Shown one piece after another: positions 11,901 to 26,900 of a stretch of 64,000 bases of DNA (position 1 is its first letter; each line of letters opens with the position of its first letter). Position numbers and translations under genes: made by a program. The notes under the pieces were generated by a model. It was given only the letters and a program-made list of their open reading frames with translations, had not been told where the DNA came from and made no database searches. The stretch comes from Ampullaceana balthica (taxonomy: Eukaryota; Mollusca; Gastropoda; Lymnaeidae): assembly GCA_944989445.1 (NCBI GenBank), contig CALYLW010000695.1:584460-648459 (forward strand), written 5' to 3'.

Positions 11901-14900
11901 ACAGTCATAGTAACAGCTGGTGAAAAGGACAGAAATAGTGACAGTCATAGTAACAGCTGATGAGAGGACAGAGATAGTGACAGTCATAGTAACAGCTGAT
12001 TAGAGGACAGAGATAGTGACAGTCATAGTAACAGCTGATGAGAGGACAGAAATAGTGACAGTCATAGTAACAGCTGGTGAGAGGACAAAGATAGTGACAG
12101 CTGGTGAGAGGACAGAGATAGTGTTTTGGAAATGAGTATACAGAAATACATAAAATATCAAAGACATTAAACATTATTGAGTCCACAGAAGAGGAAAGGG
12201 ATAAAGAGAAGACAGGGATCAGGTTCGAATAGCTTTAAACGTAAGAATCAGGTTGGACTAGCTTTGACCATCAGAATCAGGTTGGAATAGCTTTAAACAT
12301 AAGAATCAGGTTGGAATTGCTTTAAACATAAGAATCAGGTTGGAATAGCTTTAAACGTAAGAATCAGGTTGGAATAGCTTTAAATGTAAAAATCAGGTTG
12401 GAATAGCTTTAAACGTAAGAATCAGGTAGGAATAGCTTTAAACATAAGAATCAGGTTGGAATTGCTTTAAACATAAGTATCAGGTTCAAATAGCTTTAAA
12501 CGTAAGAATCAGGTTGGAATAGTTTTAAACGTAAGAATCAGGTTGGAATAGCTTTAAACATCAGAATCAGGTTGGAATAGCTTTAAACGTAAGAATCAGG
12601 TTGGAATAGCTATAAATATAAGAATCAGGTTGGAATAACTATAAATCTAAGAATCAGGTTGGCATAGCTTTAAACGTAAGAATCAGGTTGGAATAGCTTT
12701 AAATATAAGAATCAGGTTGGAATAGCTATAAATATAAGAATTAGGTTGGAATAGCTTTAAACGTAAGAATCAGGTTGGAATAGCTATAAATATAAGAATC
12801 AGTTTGGAATAACTATAAATCTAAGAATCAGGTTGGAATAGCTTTAAACGTAAGAATCAGGTTGGAATAGCTTTAAATATAAGAATCAGGTTGGAATAGC
12901 TATAAATATAAGAATTAGGTTGGAATAGCTTTAAACGTAAGAATCAGGTTGGAATAGCTATAAATATAAGAATCAGTTTGGAATAGCTATAAATCTAAGA
13001 ATCAGGTTGGAATAGCTTTAAACGTAAGAATCAGGTTGGAATAGCTTTAAACGTAAGAATCAGGTTGGAATAGCTTTAAATATTAGAATCAGGTTGGAAT
13101 AGCTTTAAATATAAGAATCAGGTTGGAATAGCTTTAAATATAAGAATCAGGTTGGAATAGCTTTAAATATAAGAATCAGGTTGGAATAGCTTTAAATATA
13201 AGAATCAGGTCGGAATAGCTTTAATCGTAAGAATCAGAAGATAACACATTTGTCTGCCCAAATGTATTTGAATATAACAGTTACAAAAATAAACTCAAAA
13301 ACAAAGAAACCAACAAACAAAATCTTATGAAAAACTCTAATGATTTTACCAGCACAAAATTCTAATTTATTTGTTTTTTAACTCTTGCTTGTGAAATATA
13401 TTAATAGTGTAAAGAATTATATAATATTCAAAAAGTATTTAAAGATAGCCTTACTTAAAAAGTTTGAATAGTATGAGTAAAAGCTTTGACAATAAAATAT
13501 AAATGATCTTGTAGTGTAGAAAGAAATGACTCAAGTGTAACCAAGCTTAAGCAACAACTTATGTTTCATCACATGTCACTTTGCCATCTCCCTCAAAGCC
13601 ACAGTTACAGTGACAGTGGTACTTACGTTTCATCACATGTCACTTTGCCATCTCCCTCAAAGCCACAGTTACAGTGGTACTTACGTTTCATCACGTCACT
13701 TTGCCATCTCCCTCAAAGCCACAGTTACAGTGACAGTGGTACTTACGTTTCATCACATGTCACTTTGCCACCTCCCTCAAAGCCACAGTTAGTGACAGTG
13801 GTACTTACGTTTCATCACATGTCACTTTGCCATCTCCCTCAAAGCCACAGTTACAGTGACAGTGGTACTTACGTTTCATCACATCACAGTGACAGTGGTA
13901 CTTACGTATCATCACATCACAGTGACAGTGGTACTTACGTTTCATCACATCACAGTGACAGTGGTACTTACGTTTCATCATATCACAGTGACAGTGGTAC
14001 TTACGTTTCATCACATCACAGTGACACTTATGTTTCATCATATCACAGTGACAGTGGTACTTACGTTTCATCACATGTCTGTCAGGGTATGAGAATCACT
14101 GCGAATAATTGTTGTGAGATTGTGGTAACATTGTTGTGACTCGGGTCAAGGCGTGACTTGACAAGAGTTCACTTGTCAATAATGGTGTTAATTGTAGTCA
14201 CTCGGTATGAAAGTTAGACAGCCGGGCTGTGTATAAATAGTGTGGTGTGAGACAGAGAGAGAGAGATGAGAGTACATGACCGAGTGCACATCACAGTGAC
14301 AGTGGTAATTACGTTTCATCACATCACAGTGACAGTGGTACTTATGTTTCATCACTTCACAGTGACAGTGGTACTTACATTTCATCACATGTCCCTTTGC
14401 CATCTCACTCAAAGCCACGGTTACAGTGATAGTGGTACTTACGTTTCATCACATCACAGTGACAGTGGTAATTACGTTTCATCACATCACAGTGACAGTG
14501 GTACTTACGTTTCATCACATCACAGTGACAGTGGTACTTACGTTTCATCACATCACAGTGACAGTGCTACTGACGTTTCATCATATCACAGTGACAGTGG
14601 TACTTACGTTTCATCATATCACAGTGACAGTGGTACTTTCGTTTCATCATATCACAGTGACAGTGGTACTTACGTTTCATCACATCACAGTGACAGTGGT
14701 ACTTACGTTTCATCATATCACAGTGAAAGTGGTACTTACGTTTCATCACATCACAGTGACAGTGGTACTTACGTTTCATCACATCTCCCTTTGCCATCTC
14801 CCTCAAAGCCACGGTTACAGTGACAGTGGTACTTACGTTTCATCACATCTCCCTTTGCCAACTCCCTCAAAGCCACGGTTACAGTGACAGTGGTACTTAT

Positions 14901-17900
14901 GTTTCATCACATCACAGTGACAGTGGTACTTACGTTTCATCATATCACAGTGACAGTGGTACTTACGTTTCATCACATCTCCCTTTGCCATCTCCCTCAA
15001 AGCCACAGTTACAGTGACAGTGGTACTTACGTTTCATCACATCACAGTGACAGTGGTACTTACGTTTCATCATATCACAGTGACAGTGGTACTTACGTTT
15101 CATCACATCTCCCTTTGCCATCTCCCTCAAAGCCACGATTACAGTGACAGTGGTACTTACATTTCATCACATCTCCCTTTGCCATCTCCCTCAAAGCCAC
15201 GGTTACAGTGACAGTGGTACTTACGTTTCATCACATCACAGTGACAGTGGTACTTACGTTTCATCATATCACAGTGACAGTGGTACTTACGTTTCATTAC
15301 ATCTCCCTTTGCCATCTCCCTCAAAGCCACGGTTACAGTGACAGTGGTACCCCACAAAGGCATTGATGCAGGAGGCATTGGGGTGGCACTCGTGCAGCTT
15401 CTGCTGGCACTCGTCCACATCAGGGCAGATGTCATAGGCCCAGGATGTGGGCTCGGAGATGGACAGGTTCAACCTTTGAGCCAGGAGCTGGAAGCAGGTC
15501 ATGTTGCCAGAGATATCTGCAGTGCATCAATGTACAATGTTTTAATTATAGACACATTATAGACACAGATTTATTGACAGACACTTAACAGTAATTGACT
15601 AGCAGAGAAGGGGATTTGATGAAGGGTGTTTGATGAAGGGTGTTTGATGAAGGGTGTTTGATGAAGGGTGTTTGATGAAGGGTGTTTGATGAAGGGTGTT
15701 TGATGAAGGGTGTTTGATGAAGGGTGTTTGATGAAGGGTGTTTGATGAAGGGTTTTTGATGAAGGGCGTTTGATGAAGGGTGTTTGATGAAGGGTGTTTG
15801 ATGAAAGGTGTTTCTTTGTTTCAAACAATCATTATAATAACAATAGTGAATCAAGTAAATGTAATACATGAACAAGTTTTATAAGGAAGTCATGATTCAG
15901 CTGACAGTGCACCTATTTTATAAATAAAAAATTTGATATCAAGATCTATACATAAAACACTTGATATCAAGATCTATACATAAAACATTTGATATCAAGA
16001 TCTATAAATAAAACACTTGATATCAAGATCTATAAATAAAACATTTGATATCAAGATCTATAAATAAAACATTTGATATCAAGATCTATAAATAAACACT
16101 TGATATCAAGATCTATAATTAAAACACTTGATATCAAGATCTATACATAAAACATTTGATATCAAGATCTATAAATAAAACACTTGATATCAAGATCTAT
16201 AAATAAAGCTGAACCTTGGAAATCTCCTTGCACACAGATCCCCTTCAGGGCGTTCTTCTCCAGGCTGCACCAACCACAACCAAACTCCCCCAAGCAGGAG
16301 CTGCAGTTTTCATGACTTTCACAGGAGAGGCAGTGGAGATTGGGGCCCGAGATGTCAATCCAGGACGTGCACTGGCCGTAGTTGTAACGTGAGACGTAGT
16401 CGGAGAAGGGCAGGCAGAGCTGGGTGTTCTCACACCAGGCACACTCACCCTTCTCTGACGTGATGCACTCACTGCACTTCTTCCTCCTGTAAAACAGTGC
16501 AATCTTTAACTAATGTTTGGTCACTGCAATAACTATTTATTCAAATTATAGCTTTGATTGTGACAGCAGGCTTTGAATATTTGCTAAGATAAATGAAAGG
16601 ACAGCTGACTATAATAAATTCTTTTACATAATTAAGTAATGCAAGAAAAATATAAAATTTTAAAGTAACAGAAAACCATGTAAGCTGGACATGGAGTGAA
16701 ATATTTACCACCTATAATAATCCAGTCATTTAGCAATGCCAAAGAATTTGTTTAAACTATTTACTCATGACATAGAGCAGTGTTTCTCAAATAGTGGGGC
16801 ACGCCCCCGGGGGGTGGGGGGGGGGCGAGAGGCTCCGGAAAGGGTGGCTCGTTTAACTGTTATGCAGAGGTGTACTTATAACAATTTTATAGACAAATGA
16901 TACTATTTACAGTCGCGCGGGGGTCTCGAAATGTCTTCTTTCTACCGAGGGGGTCATGACAGAAAATAATTGAGAAACAATGACATAGAGTGACATTAGT
17001 ATCACTTCTCAAACCATTTAGCCATGCCAAAGAATTGTTTACACTATTTACTCATGACATGGAGGTGGACACTTGCTGCTCTCAGTCACTGCCTTCTGTG
17101 GATTTCGTAGTCGTCTGGTGCAATGGCCGGTGTCTATGACCCATTCACATAGTGGATCCTGTCAAGAGAAAATGAATTTGTTGACACCTCAACTTACTAC
17201 TGTCTGTGTCATCCTTAAAATGAATTGGTTGACACCTCAACTTACTACTGTCTGTGTCATCCTTAAAATGAATTGGTTGACACCTCAACTGACTCCTGTC
17301 TAAGTCTGGGGTTCCCAACCCCGTGCCCGCAAGCACCATGGCGCCCGTGGAACGGTTCGTGTGTGCCCGCCACTTTTTGACAGAGATAATTTTTTCATAA
17401 ACATTAATCAAAAAATGTGAATTATTTTTATTTATTTGTCAGTTTTAATTTTTTTGAGTGACTAGGTTTATTAAATACGTTTGTATGTTTGCGATATTGT
17501 ATGTATGAGTGGTTCCTTTGCTGACAGTACTTGTTTGCAACTTGTCTAGCGGCGAGCAAGACTGCACTCTTCACGCTAGCCTGGAACGGGAGTAATATTT
17601 TTTTAGCCCTAAAATGAGTGGACCGAGTAAAAGGAACCTATAATTTTAACACTGACTGGGAGGAATTATATTGTTTCGTTAATTTGAAAAAAAAAGCGTT
17701 TGATTGTTGTGTGGTAGTAGCATTGCAGTGCCGAAAAAACATAATGTTGAACGACACTTTCAGACAATTCATGCCACTTTTGATGTGAATTATCCACTTA
17801 AATCTGAAGTAAGAAAGAAAAAAATATGTCAACTAAAATCAAGTCTAACTGTACGACAGACTGTTTTCACTAGACATGTCGAAAATTCTAAAAAGACCAC

Positions 17901-20900
17901 CATTGCTTCTTTCAAAATTTCTCACATGCTCACAAAAAAGAAGAAACCTTTCATTGATGTTGAGTTGTTTAAGGAACTATTTTTGACTGGTGCCGATTGT
18001 TTGTTTGATGGATTTTCTAAAAAACGTGAGATTGTCTCAGCAATACAAGACATACAGTTGTCAAATAACACCGTCACAAGAAGAATATATGCAATTTCAA
18101 CAGACATACAAACTCAGTTAAAGACTGACTTGGAAATATGTGACTGGTTCTCGCTACAATTTGACGAGTCAACAGATATATCCGACACCGCACAGTTAGC
18201 AGTTATGGTGAGAATCGTATGTAGTAACTTCACAGTAAAAGAGGATATATTGTAAATATTACCCATGGAAGGACAGGCAAGGGATGAGGAAATTTATAAT
18301 ACATTCAGAAAATACGCCAAGTCAATAAATATGCCTTTGCACAAGCTGTCTGCGATAATCACCGATGGGGCACCAGCAATGGTAGGTAAAAACAAAGAAT
18401 TTATTGCACTCTGCAAGTAGGATGAATCATTTTCAAACTTTATGTCCTACCACTGTATTATCCACCAGGAAGCTCTGTGTTGTAAAATATTGCCATTTGA
18501 ACACCTTATGAAAATAGTTACAAAAATAATCAATTCTATTCGAGCAGCTCCTTTGCAACACTGACTTTTCAAGGCCCTTTTACAAGATACTGAAGATAAA
18601 GAACATGACCTTATTCTGCATACTGAAGTACGTTGGCTTAGTAAAGGAAAAGTTCTGACAAGATTTTTGAGTTTAATTGAAGCAATAAAAACATTTATAA
18701 ACGATAAAAAAGGAAAATTATGATGAACTAGGTGACTCTCGCTGGCTGATTGATTATGGATGTCTCACAGACATCATGGAAAAATTGAATTCTTTAAATT
18801 TGGAGTTGCGGGGGAAAGACAAAAAACATAGCTGAAATGATTCGCTCTGTAAAGTCGTTTTAAGCTAAATTGGATTTGTTGATATCACATCTGTAGATCA
18901 ATTCTCTCGTACATTTCCCACATATAAGAAAATGCTAGGTAACAATGAATTAAACGGGTCATTATTTATTAAGCATCTTCAAGTGTTAAGAAAACAGTTT
19001 GAAGAGAGATTTTTGCACTTTACACATATCGAGCCCATTGTTTTCTTCTGTATCAATCATTTTACTTGCCAAAGAACTGTAATGGAAATGGCCACATGCA
19101 TTGCAGATTTTGTTCAAGGTAAGACAGAAGAACTAGAGTTAGAAATTTTGGAACTTAAGAATGATATTTTGCTAAAGTCCTTAATATCAGATGACTTTTG
19201 GAATACAGTGGACAGAGAAAAGTTCCCATTTTTGAAAAAATGTGGCACATAAAGTTGAATCATTATTGGGTTTGACATATTTATACAAATTATTGTTTTC
19301 AAACATGAACTTAAATAAAATCAAGATATAGATCTCGACTATGGATGAGCATCTTTATGATTGTTTACTAACAGGATTATCGTCATACTCTCCTAATTAT
19401 GAGCCACTGGCCAATGATATGCAATGCAAATTTCACATTGACCTATTGATATTATATTTGTTTATAAAATGTTTTCTTTGTATTTGTGTTTTTTGTTTAC
19501 GTTGTTTACGTTTTGTAAATACATTTCTCTGTGTGTATGCAATTTGAATAATAATTGTATTATTTTGAAGAAAAAAAATGTTTATTATTTATTAATAAAT
19601 TATAGGGCTGCGGAAATTAACGAGAAATTAATCGTTTAATCGATAAAAATTCGATAAACATTAAAGAAAATATTTATAATATTTTTTTTAAAATTTCTTA
19701 ATAAATAATGAATCATTAATAATTAATAATAACTTTTTTTTGACGTACAAACTTCTCCAGCCTAATATTACAATGTATTTTATTAATTTATGTGGGCCTA
19801 CAGACGTCAACTAAAAAATGGCTGACAGCATCAGTGCCATCAGCACAGTTAAATTTAAGAATAGAACTGGAAAGTTGAGCAAAAATTTTGTTTTTAAGCT
19901 AACTGCGGATGGCAAAGTCGAAGATGGTGAAACAGTTATCTGTGTTCACTGCCATAAATAATTCTCTTTTAGAGGATCAAATACATCGCTGACTACCCCT
20001 TCATCACGACCATGCGATGGGGTAATACAATATTTCAATAGTGACAGGAGGAGTTTACAAGTACAATCAATCAATAATTATTTATTGTGTCAGTCAAACA
20101 AGCCTGTAAGTGATAAAATCATGGCTTGAAATAACACTTGAGAAATGAGACTTGGCAATATTTTCCATTGTTAATATTGGAGTTAGACATTATTTCCATT
20201 GTATGCATAACTTTGATTTCATTTTTTGTGTGTGGATTTAAAGAAATAAAATTTAGTTCAAAATATTCTTATTTTTCAATGTCAGGTTGGCAGGGGAAAT
20301 AACTCAATAAAATAAAAAATGTCAATTACCTGTTTTTGTTAGTTCCCTTGAAATTTTCAGTTTAATGACGTCATAAATGTTTATTTTTGGTTTTAATCGA
20401 AATTATCAATTAATTAATCGATAATTTTTCAAAAGTTAACGATTAAATTTAAATTAATCGATAACAGCCCTAATAAATTATGAATATTAGAAAATAAATT
20501 ATGGGAACATGAGAAGTTATGGAAGGAGTTTGTCGATTAAAAATAGGTGGTGCCCGCCACCCTACCGATATTTTAGAATCTGCTCTAGAGTGCAAAAAGG
20601 TTGGGAACCCCTGGTCTGAGTCATCCTTAAAATCTTATCAAGTGAACATGACAACAACCAGTGTGGTTCAAATTGAATAGAAATTTTTATCAACAAAAAA
20701 TGACAGAAGGAACTCAAATAGAATTTTCAAAAATAGGTCTTCAAAAAAACAAAAAAAATCAATCAATTCTCCAGGGTATTTGTAAACTATTTCATTGATA
20801 AACCAAGTCAAGAATCCGTGAGAGAAATTTTTTTTAAAGTCAGAATTTGACCAAATACATATATATAATGCAATTTAAAGACAATGACTGGGTCACTTTG

Positions 20901-23900
20901 GGTTCATGAACAATGCCAAAGTTCAAGTCTACACCACTTGTAGCCAAACTTCACTGTCATAACAAAACATATTGTAATAAGGTAATAAGGCAACTCACCG
21001 CTGCACAAACAGTGCACTGAACATAACCCTCACACTCTGGACACTCGGAAGGTGATGTGATCATGTACTGGTGTTGATCGCCATCGTTGCACTCGTCCTC
21101 ACTAACGTTGCGAGGCATGCAAGAGCGTTTGACCTGGCACCAGCTGCACAGAGTGTCTGTCAGACAGCTCAGACAGTTGTAGCTTGAGCTGCAGTTCCCG
21201 TTGCTGGTGAGAGACAACAAACAAGTTGTACACCGTACAATTGTCTCAAAGATTTACTCACAGATAAATGGACTACAATGGTCTGGTCAATCAAGTTAGA
21301 GGCAGAGGATGAAAGATTAATTAACATAAAATAGTTCAGAAAATAAAGAGAATGTAACATTCTAGTATCATAAAATTGAATTGTTTGATTTTTGTAAACC
21401 CAAGTGTTCAAACCTGAATGGTTCTAAAAATTCATATGTCAGGGGATGTATTTTGTCACTGGAATTGAGATGAGCGTTCCAGCCAATGGTCACTTCAGTT
21501 GCTAGGTTAGCTGTGCCTTTTGTCTGCTTAGTCACCTGTAATGATAGCAAGAAAATAAAACCACAAAGTGTTGGAAGAGATGATTACTTTAACGCTCCAC
21601 TAAAAAAATGTTAACAACTTTTAAACCAAGGTTTTTAACCATCACTCAGAATCATACATGGCTGGCTTAAATTCATGATTATAGGAAAAGATTTTAAAGA
21701 AGAAAATTAATTCAAATTATTAAGTTAATTATAACTGTATTTACTTGTTCAATGAAGTACTTCTGTCCCTTGCCTACAATGGGGAATACTGTTCTGTTAT
21801 AAGCTCTCTGGGCTTGAATATTTTTGTAGATTGCTTCAACATCCACTTTGATCACGGATTCCTGAAAGATATTATTTTTAATATTTAGGACTTAAACATT
21901 GCAAAATTAAAGACCTAAACATTGCAATATTATAGACCTAAACATTGTAATATTATAAACCTAATCATTGTAATATTATAGACCTAATCATTGTAATATT
22001 ATAGACCTAATCATTGTAATATTATAGACCTAATCATTGTAATATTATAGACCTAATCATTGCAATATTATAGACCTAATCATTGTAATATTATAGACCT
22101 AATCATTGTAATATTATAGACCTAAACATTGCAATATTATAGACCTAAACATTGCAATATTATAAACCTAATCATTGTAATATTATAGACCTAATCATTG
22201 TAATATTATAGACCTAAACATTGCAATATTATAGACCTAAACATTGAAATATTATAGACCTAAACATTGTAATATTATAGACCTAAACATTGCAATATTA
22301 TAGACCTAATCATTGTAATATTATAGACCTAAACATTGAAATATTTTAGACCTAAACATTGTAATATTATAGACCTAATCATTGTAATATTATAGACCTA
22401 ATCATTGTAATATTATAGACCTAATCATTGTAATATTATAGACCTAAACATTGCAATATTATAGACCTAAACATTGCAATATTATAGACCTAATCATTGT
22501 AATATTATAGACCTAATCATTGTAATATTATAGACCTAAACATTGCAATATTATAGACCTAAACATTGCAATATTATAGACCTAAACATTGTAATATTAT
22601 AGACCTAAACATTGCAATATTATAGACCTAATCATTGTAATATTATAGACCTAAACATTGAATATTATAGACCTAAACATTGTAATATTATAGACCTAAT
22701 CATTGTAATATTATAGACCTAAACATTGTAATATTATAGACCTAATCATTGTAATATTATAGACCTAAACATTGTAATATTATAGACCTAAACATTGCAA
22801 TATTATAGACCTAATCATTGTAATATTATAGACCTAATCATTGTAATATTATAGACCTAATCATTGTAATATTATAGACCTAATCATTGTAATATTATAG
22901 ACCTAATCATTGCAATATTATAGACCTAAACATTGCAATATTATAGACCTAATCATTGCAATATTAGGGGATACGTGGTCGAGTGCAGCGCGCTCGACTG
23001 GCGTACCGATGGTCGCGGGTTCGAATCCATGGGAAGCCATGGATTTGTTCCCGGGGCCTAGGGCGTTCCCGAGTCCACCCAGCTTCGAGTGGGTACCTAA
23101 CGCATAGTTAGGGAAAATAAAAGGCGCTGGGTAATGCGTGGAATCCTTATAGCTGTGGCATGTGAACGCTGCATCACTTGCCAAAATCAACTGCTGCCTT
23201 GCAGATGGTCTTGCTGACCAAAGGCTATGGAAGCACATCCAGAAATAAACAGCAGGCTGAAGTCGGAGACCTACGGGCCAATTGCGCAAAACTCGTCGGC
23301 ACGCAATACTCAAATTGAGAACGAAGAAGAAGAAGAAGAATTGCAATATTATAGACCTAATCATTGTAATATTATAGACCTAATCATTGCAATATTATAG
23401 ACCTAATCATTGCAATATTATAGACCTAATCATTGTAATATTATAGACCTAATCATTGCAATATTATAGACCTAATCATTGCAATATTATAGACCTAATC
23501 ATTGTAATATTATAGACCTAAACATTGCAATATTATAGACCTAATCATTGCAATATTATAGACCTAATCATTGCAATATTATAGACCTAATCATTGCAAT
23601 ATTATAGACCTAATCATTGCAATATTATAGACCTAATCATTGCAATATTATAGACCTAATCATTGCAATATTATAGACCTAATCATTGCAATATTATAGA
23701 CCTAATCATTGTAATATTATAGACCTAATCATTGCAATATTATAGACCTAATCATTGCAATATTATAGACCTAATCATTGCAATATTATAGACCTAATCA
23801 TTGCAATATTATAGACCTAATCATTGCAATATTATAGACCTAATCATTGCAATATTATAGACCTAATCATTGCAATATTATAGACCTAATCATTGTAATA

Positions 23901-26900
23901 TTATAGACCTAATCATTGCAATATTATAGACCTAATCATTGCAATATTATAGACCTAATCATTGTAATATTATAGACCTAATCATTGCAATATTATAGAC
24001 CTAATCATTGTAATATTATAGACCTAATCATTGCAATATTATAGACCTAATCATTGCAATATTATAGACCTAATCATTGCAATATTATAGACCTAATCAT
24101 TGCAATATTATAGACCTAATCATTGCAATATTATAGACCTAATCATTGCAATATTATAGACCTAATCATTGCAATATTATAGACCTAATCATTGCAATAT
24201 TATAGACCTAATCATTGTAATATTATAGACCTAATCATTGCAATATTATAGACCTAATCATTGCAATATTATAGACCTAATCATTGCAATATTATAGACC
24301 TAATCATTGCAATATTATAGACCTAATCATTGCAATATTATAGACCTAATCATTGCAATATTATAGACCTAAACATTGCAATATTATAGACCTAATCATT
24401 GCAATATTATAGACCTAAACATTGCAATATTATAGACCTAATCATTGCAATATTATAGACCTAATCATTGTAATATTATAGACCTAAACATTGTAATATT
24501 ATAGACCTAATCATTGTAATATTATAGACCTAATCATTGTAATATTATAGACCTAAACATTGTAATATTATAGACCTAATCATTGCAATATTATAGACCT
24601 AATCATTGTAATATTATAGACCTAATCATTGCAATATTATAGACCTAATCATTGCAATATTATAGACCTAATCATTGTAATATTATAGACCTAAACATTG
24701 TAATATTATAGACCTAATCATTGCAATATTATAGACCTAATCATTGCAATATTATAGACCTAATCATTGCAATATTATAGACCTAATCATTGCAATATTA
24801 TAGACCTAAACATTGTAATATTATAAACCTAATCATTGTAATATTATAGACCTAAACATTGTAATATTATAGACCTAATCATTGTAATATTATAGACCTA
24901 ATCATTGCAATATTATAGACCTAATCATTGTAATATTATAGACCTAATCATTGTAATATTATAGACCTAATCATTGCAATATTATAGACCTAATCATTGC
25001 AATATTATAGACCTAATCATTGCAATATTATAGACCTAAACATTGCACTATTATAGACCTAATCATTGCAATATTATAGACCTAAACGTTGCAATATTAT
25101 AGATCTAATCATTGTAATATTATAGACCTAAACGTTGCAATATTATAGACCTAATCATTGTAATATTATAGACCTAATCATTGCAATATTATAGACCTAA
25201 ACGTTGCAATTCAGAAGAGGATCAATATTTTGAATATTTTAAAAATTCATTTTGAATAAATCAAATATATTTTTATTTGCCACAAATTCAGAATGTACAA
25301 CTTAAAAGTTGCAGCCCTTAATTTAAACATGTGAAGGGAAAACCGTATAACAAGTGTACTTGTCTACATGCAGTCAAATACAAGATATGATACACGTCAA
25401 TTATGACAAAATTATGCCTACACTTTCAAGAGTGCTAATTTATTTATTTTTAAAGTTATAATTGCATTAAGGTGTAGAACACAGAGCCTATGTGACATCA
25501 GTTAAAAACTTGAATCAATGCATTGAAAATCAATGTCAATATGAATAGCTGGTATGAACAAAGAATAATCTTGGTCTATAATAATTACCGTATTGGCCTC
25601 TGTTTGATCAGTAGACAGAAACATTTGTGCTTTGGCGTGCTGGAATGACAGGTACAGGGTCAGGTTATCTGAATTGGCTGGCTGGGCATTAAATGGATGG
25701 ATGAAGCCCAGAAATTTGGATGTGTAGAAATACAAATGCTCTATACGCTTGCTGGCGATGTAGCCCATGGCACCCATTGTTTTACGGTTGATACTCAGCT
25801 GTCAGTGGAAAGATTATCAAGGATTTCAGTGTTTGCTCTTTGTAAATGTTCAATGAGTATAGTAGCAGAGCTGAATTCTAACAAATGATAAATGTTCAAT
25901 CAAGAATAGTAGCAGATATGAATTCTAACAGATGATAAATGATCAATCAAGAATAGTAGCAGATATGAATTCTAACAAATGATAAATGATCAATCAAGAA
26001 TAGTAGCAGATATGAATTCTAACAGATGATAAATGATCAATCAAGAATAGTAGCAGATATGAATTCTAACAGATGATAAATGATCAATCAAGAATAGTAG
26101 CAGATATGAATTCTAACAAATGATAAATGTTCAATCAAGAATAGTAGCAGATATGAATTCTAACAGATGATAAATGATCAATCAAGAATAGTAGTAGAGC
26201 TCAGGTCTAACAGATGATTCAAAAGTAATTCAAAAAGGCCTTATGTTATGACATCAAAATAAAGTAATGCTTTCAAATAATGGAAAATGATTGTTAAAGC
26301 ACTTAACTATAATAATAACAAGAGCTAGTAAAATTCTCCAGGCTAAAATAACACACCTCATCTGGATAGGAATAGTTGGCAGTATCCCGATACTTGACAA
26401 AGTGGAGCCCGGCAGGAATGTCTTCAACCTGGCATTGAGTCAGGGTTGTCAGGTTGGCACTTAAACCACCCCACCAACCCTGAATGCCAGATGTTGTTTC
26501 ATTGGCAGCCATGCATGTTCCCTTTGGTGCTTTAAAAAAAATAAAAAATATCAAAATTTAATTTACTTGCTCATAAATAATAATCATGTTTTCTTTATTT
26601 AAAAATGCCAGTTACTGAAGACATATCAGACAGCTGGAGGATAGAATTAAAAGTTCATGTTTAATTGAAATATTTTTAAATGACGAATTTTAATCCAGAA
26701 CACAATGAATGGTTATATACAGAAATAGTTTGTTCTCATTCTTCTGTCAGGTATTTTTATTGTAGCCGAGTGGTTGACTAATCAGTTAGGATGTGATTGG
26801 GCGAGTGATATGCTCGTTTCTTCACATGCCTGATTGTCTCTGATTCCACAGTGGAAGTGCTCTCCATACGTTCACCGCTATCTTCACTTCCCGATAATGT

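Larger units (their letters stand above)
17306..20613 (+). mobile_element. decayed autonomous hAT (copy A), intron 12
   Basis: Ends CTGGGGTTCCCAACC and GGTTGGGAACCCCTG, the Charlie-type hAT terminus. Flanks GTCTAAGT (17298-17305) and GTCTGAGT (20614-20621) are an 8-bp target duplication with one change. It carries a broken transposase and a second hAT inserted at 19603. Confidence 0.88.

Noticed and set aside
11294..12186. Long overlapping frames on both strands (VTISVLSPAVTM and similar)
   Set aside because: They are products of the 39-bp array, whose unit is a multiple of three without stops. No codon bias or domain.
13561..15435. His/Cys-rich repeat proteins (YHCHCDVMKRK)
   Set aside because: The array is the repeated exon 15 end read through its donor; the regular Cys-His spacing is an echo of the EGF domain, not a zinc-finger gene.
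22967..23060. tRNA gene
   Set aside because: A and B boxes are present, but the sequence continues into a body and a GAA tail with flanking duplications, so it is a SINE.
21880..25212. CRISPR-like regular repeats
   Set aside because: The 23-bp units are directly contiguous with no spacers, in a eukaryotic intron.
26761..26790. Full 3' LTR of the Gypsy-like remnant
   Set aside because: Only about 20 bp match the 5' LTR edge; pol coding sequence runs almost up to it.
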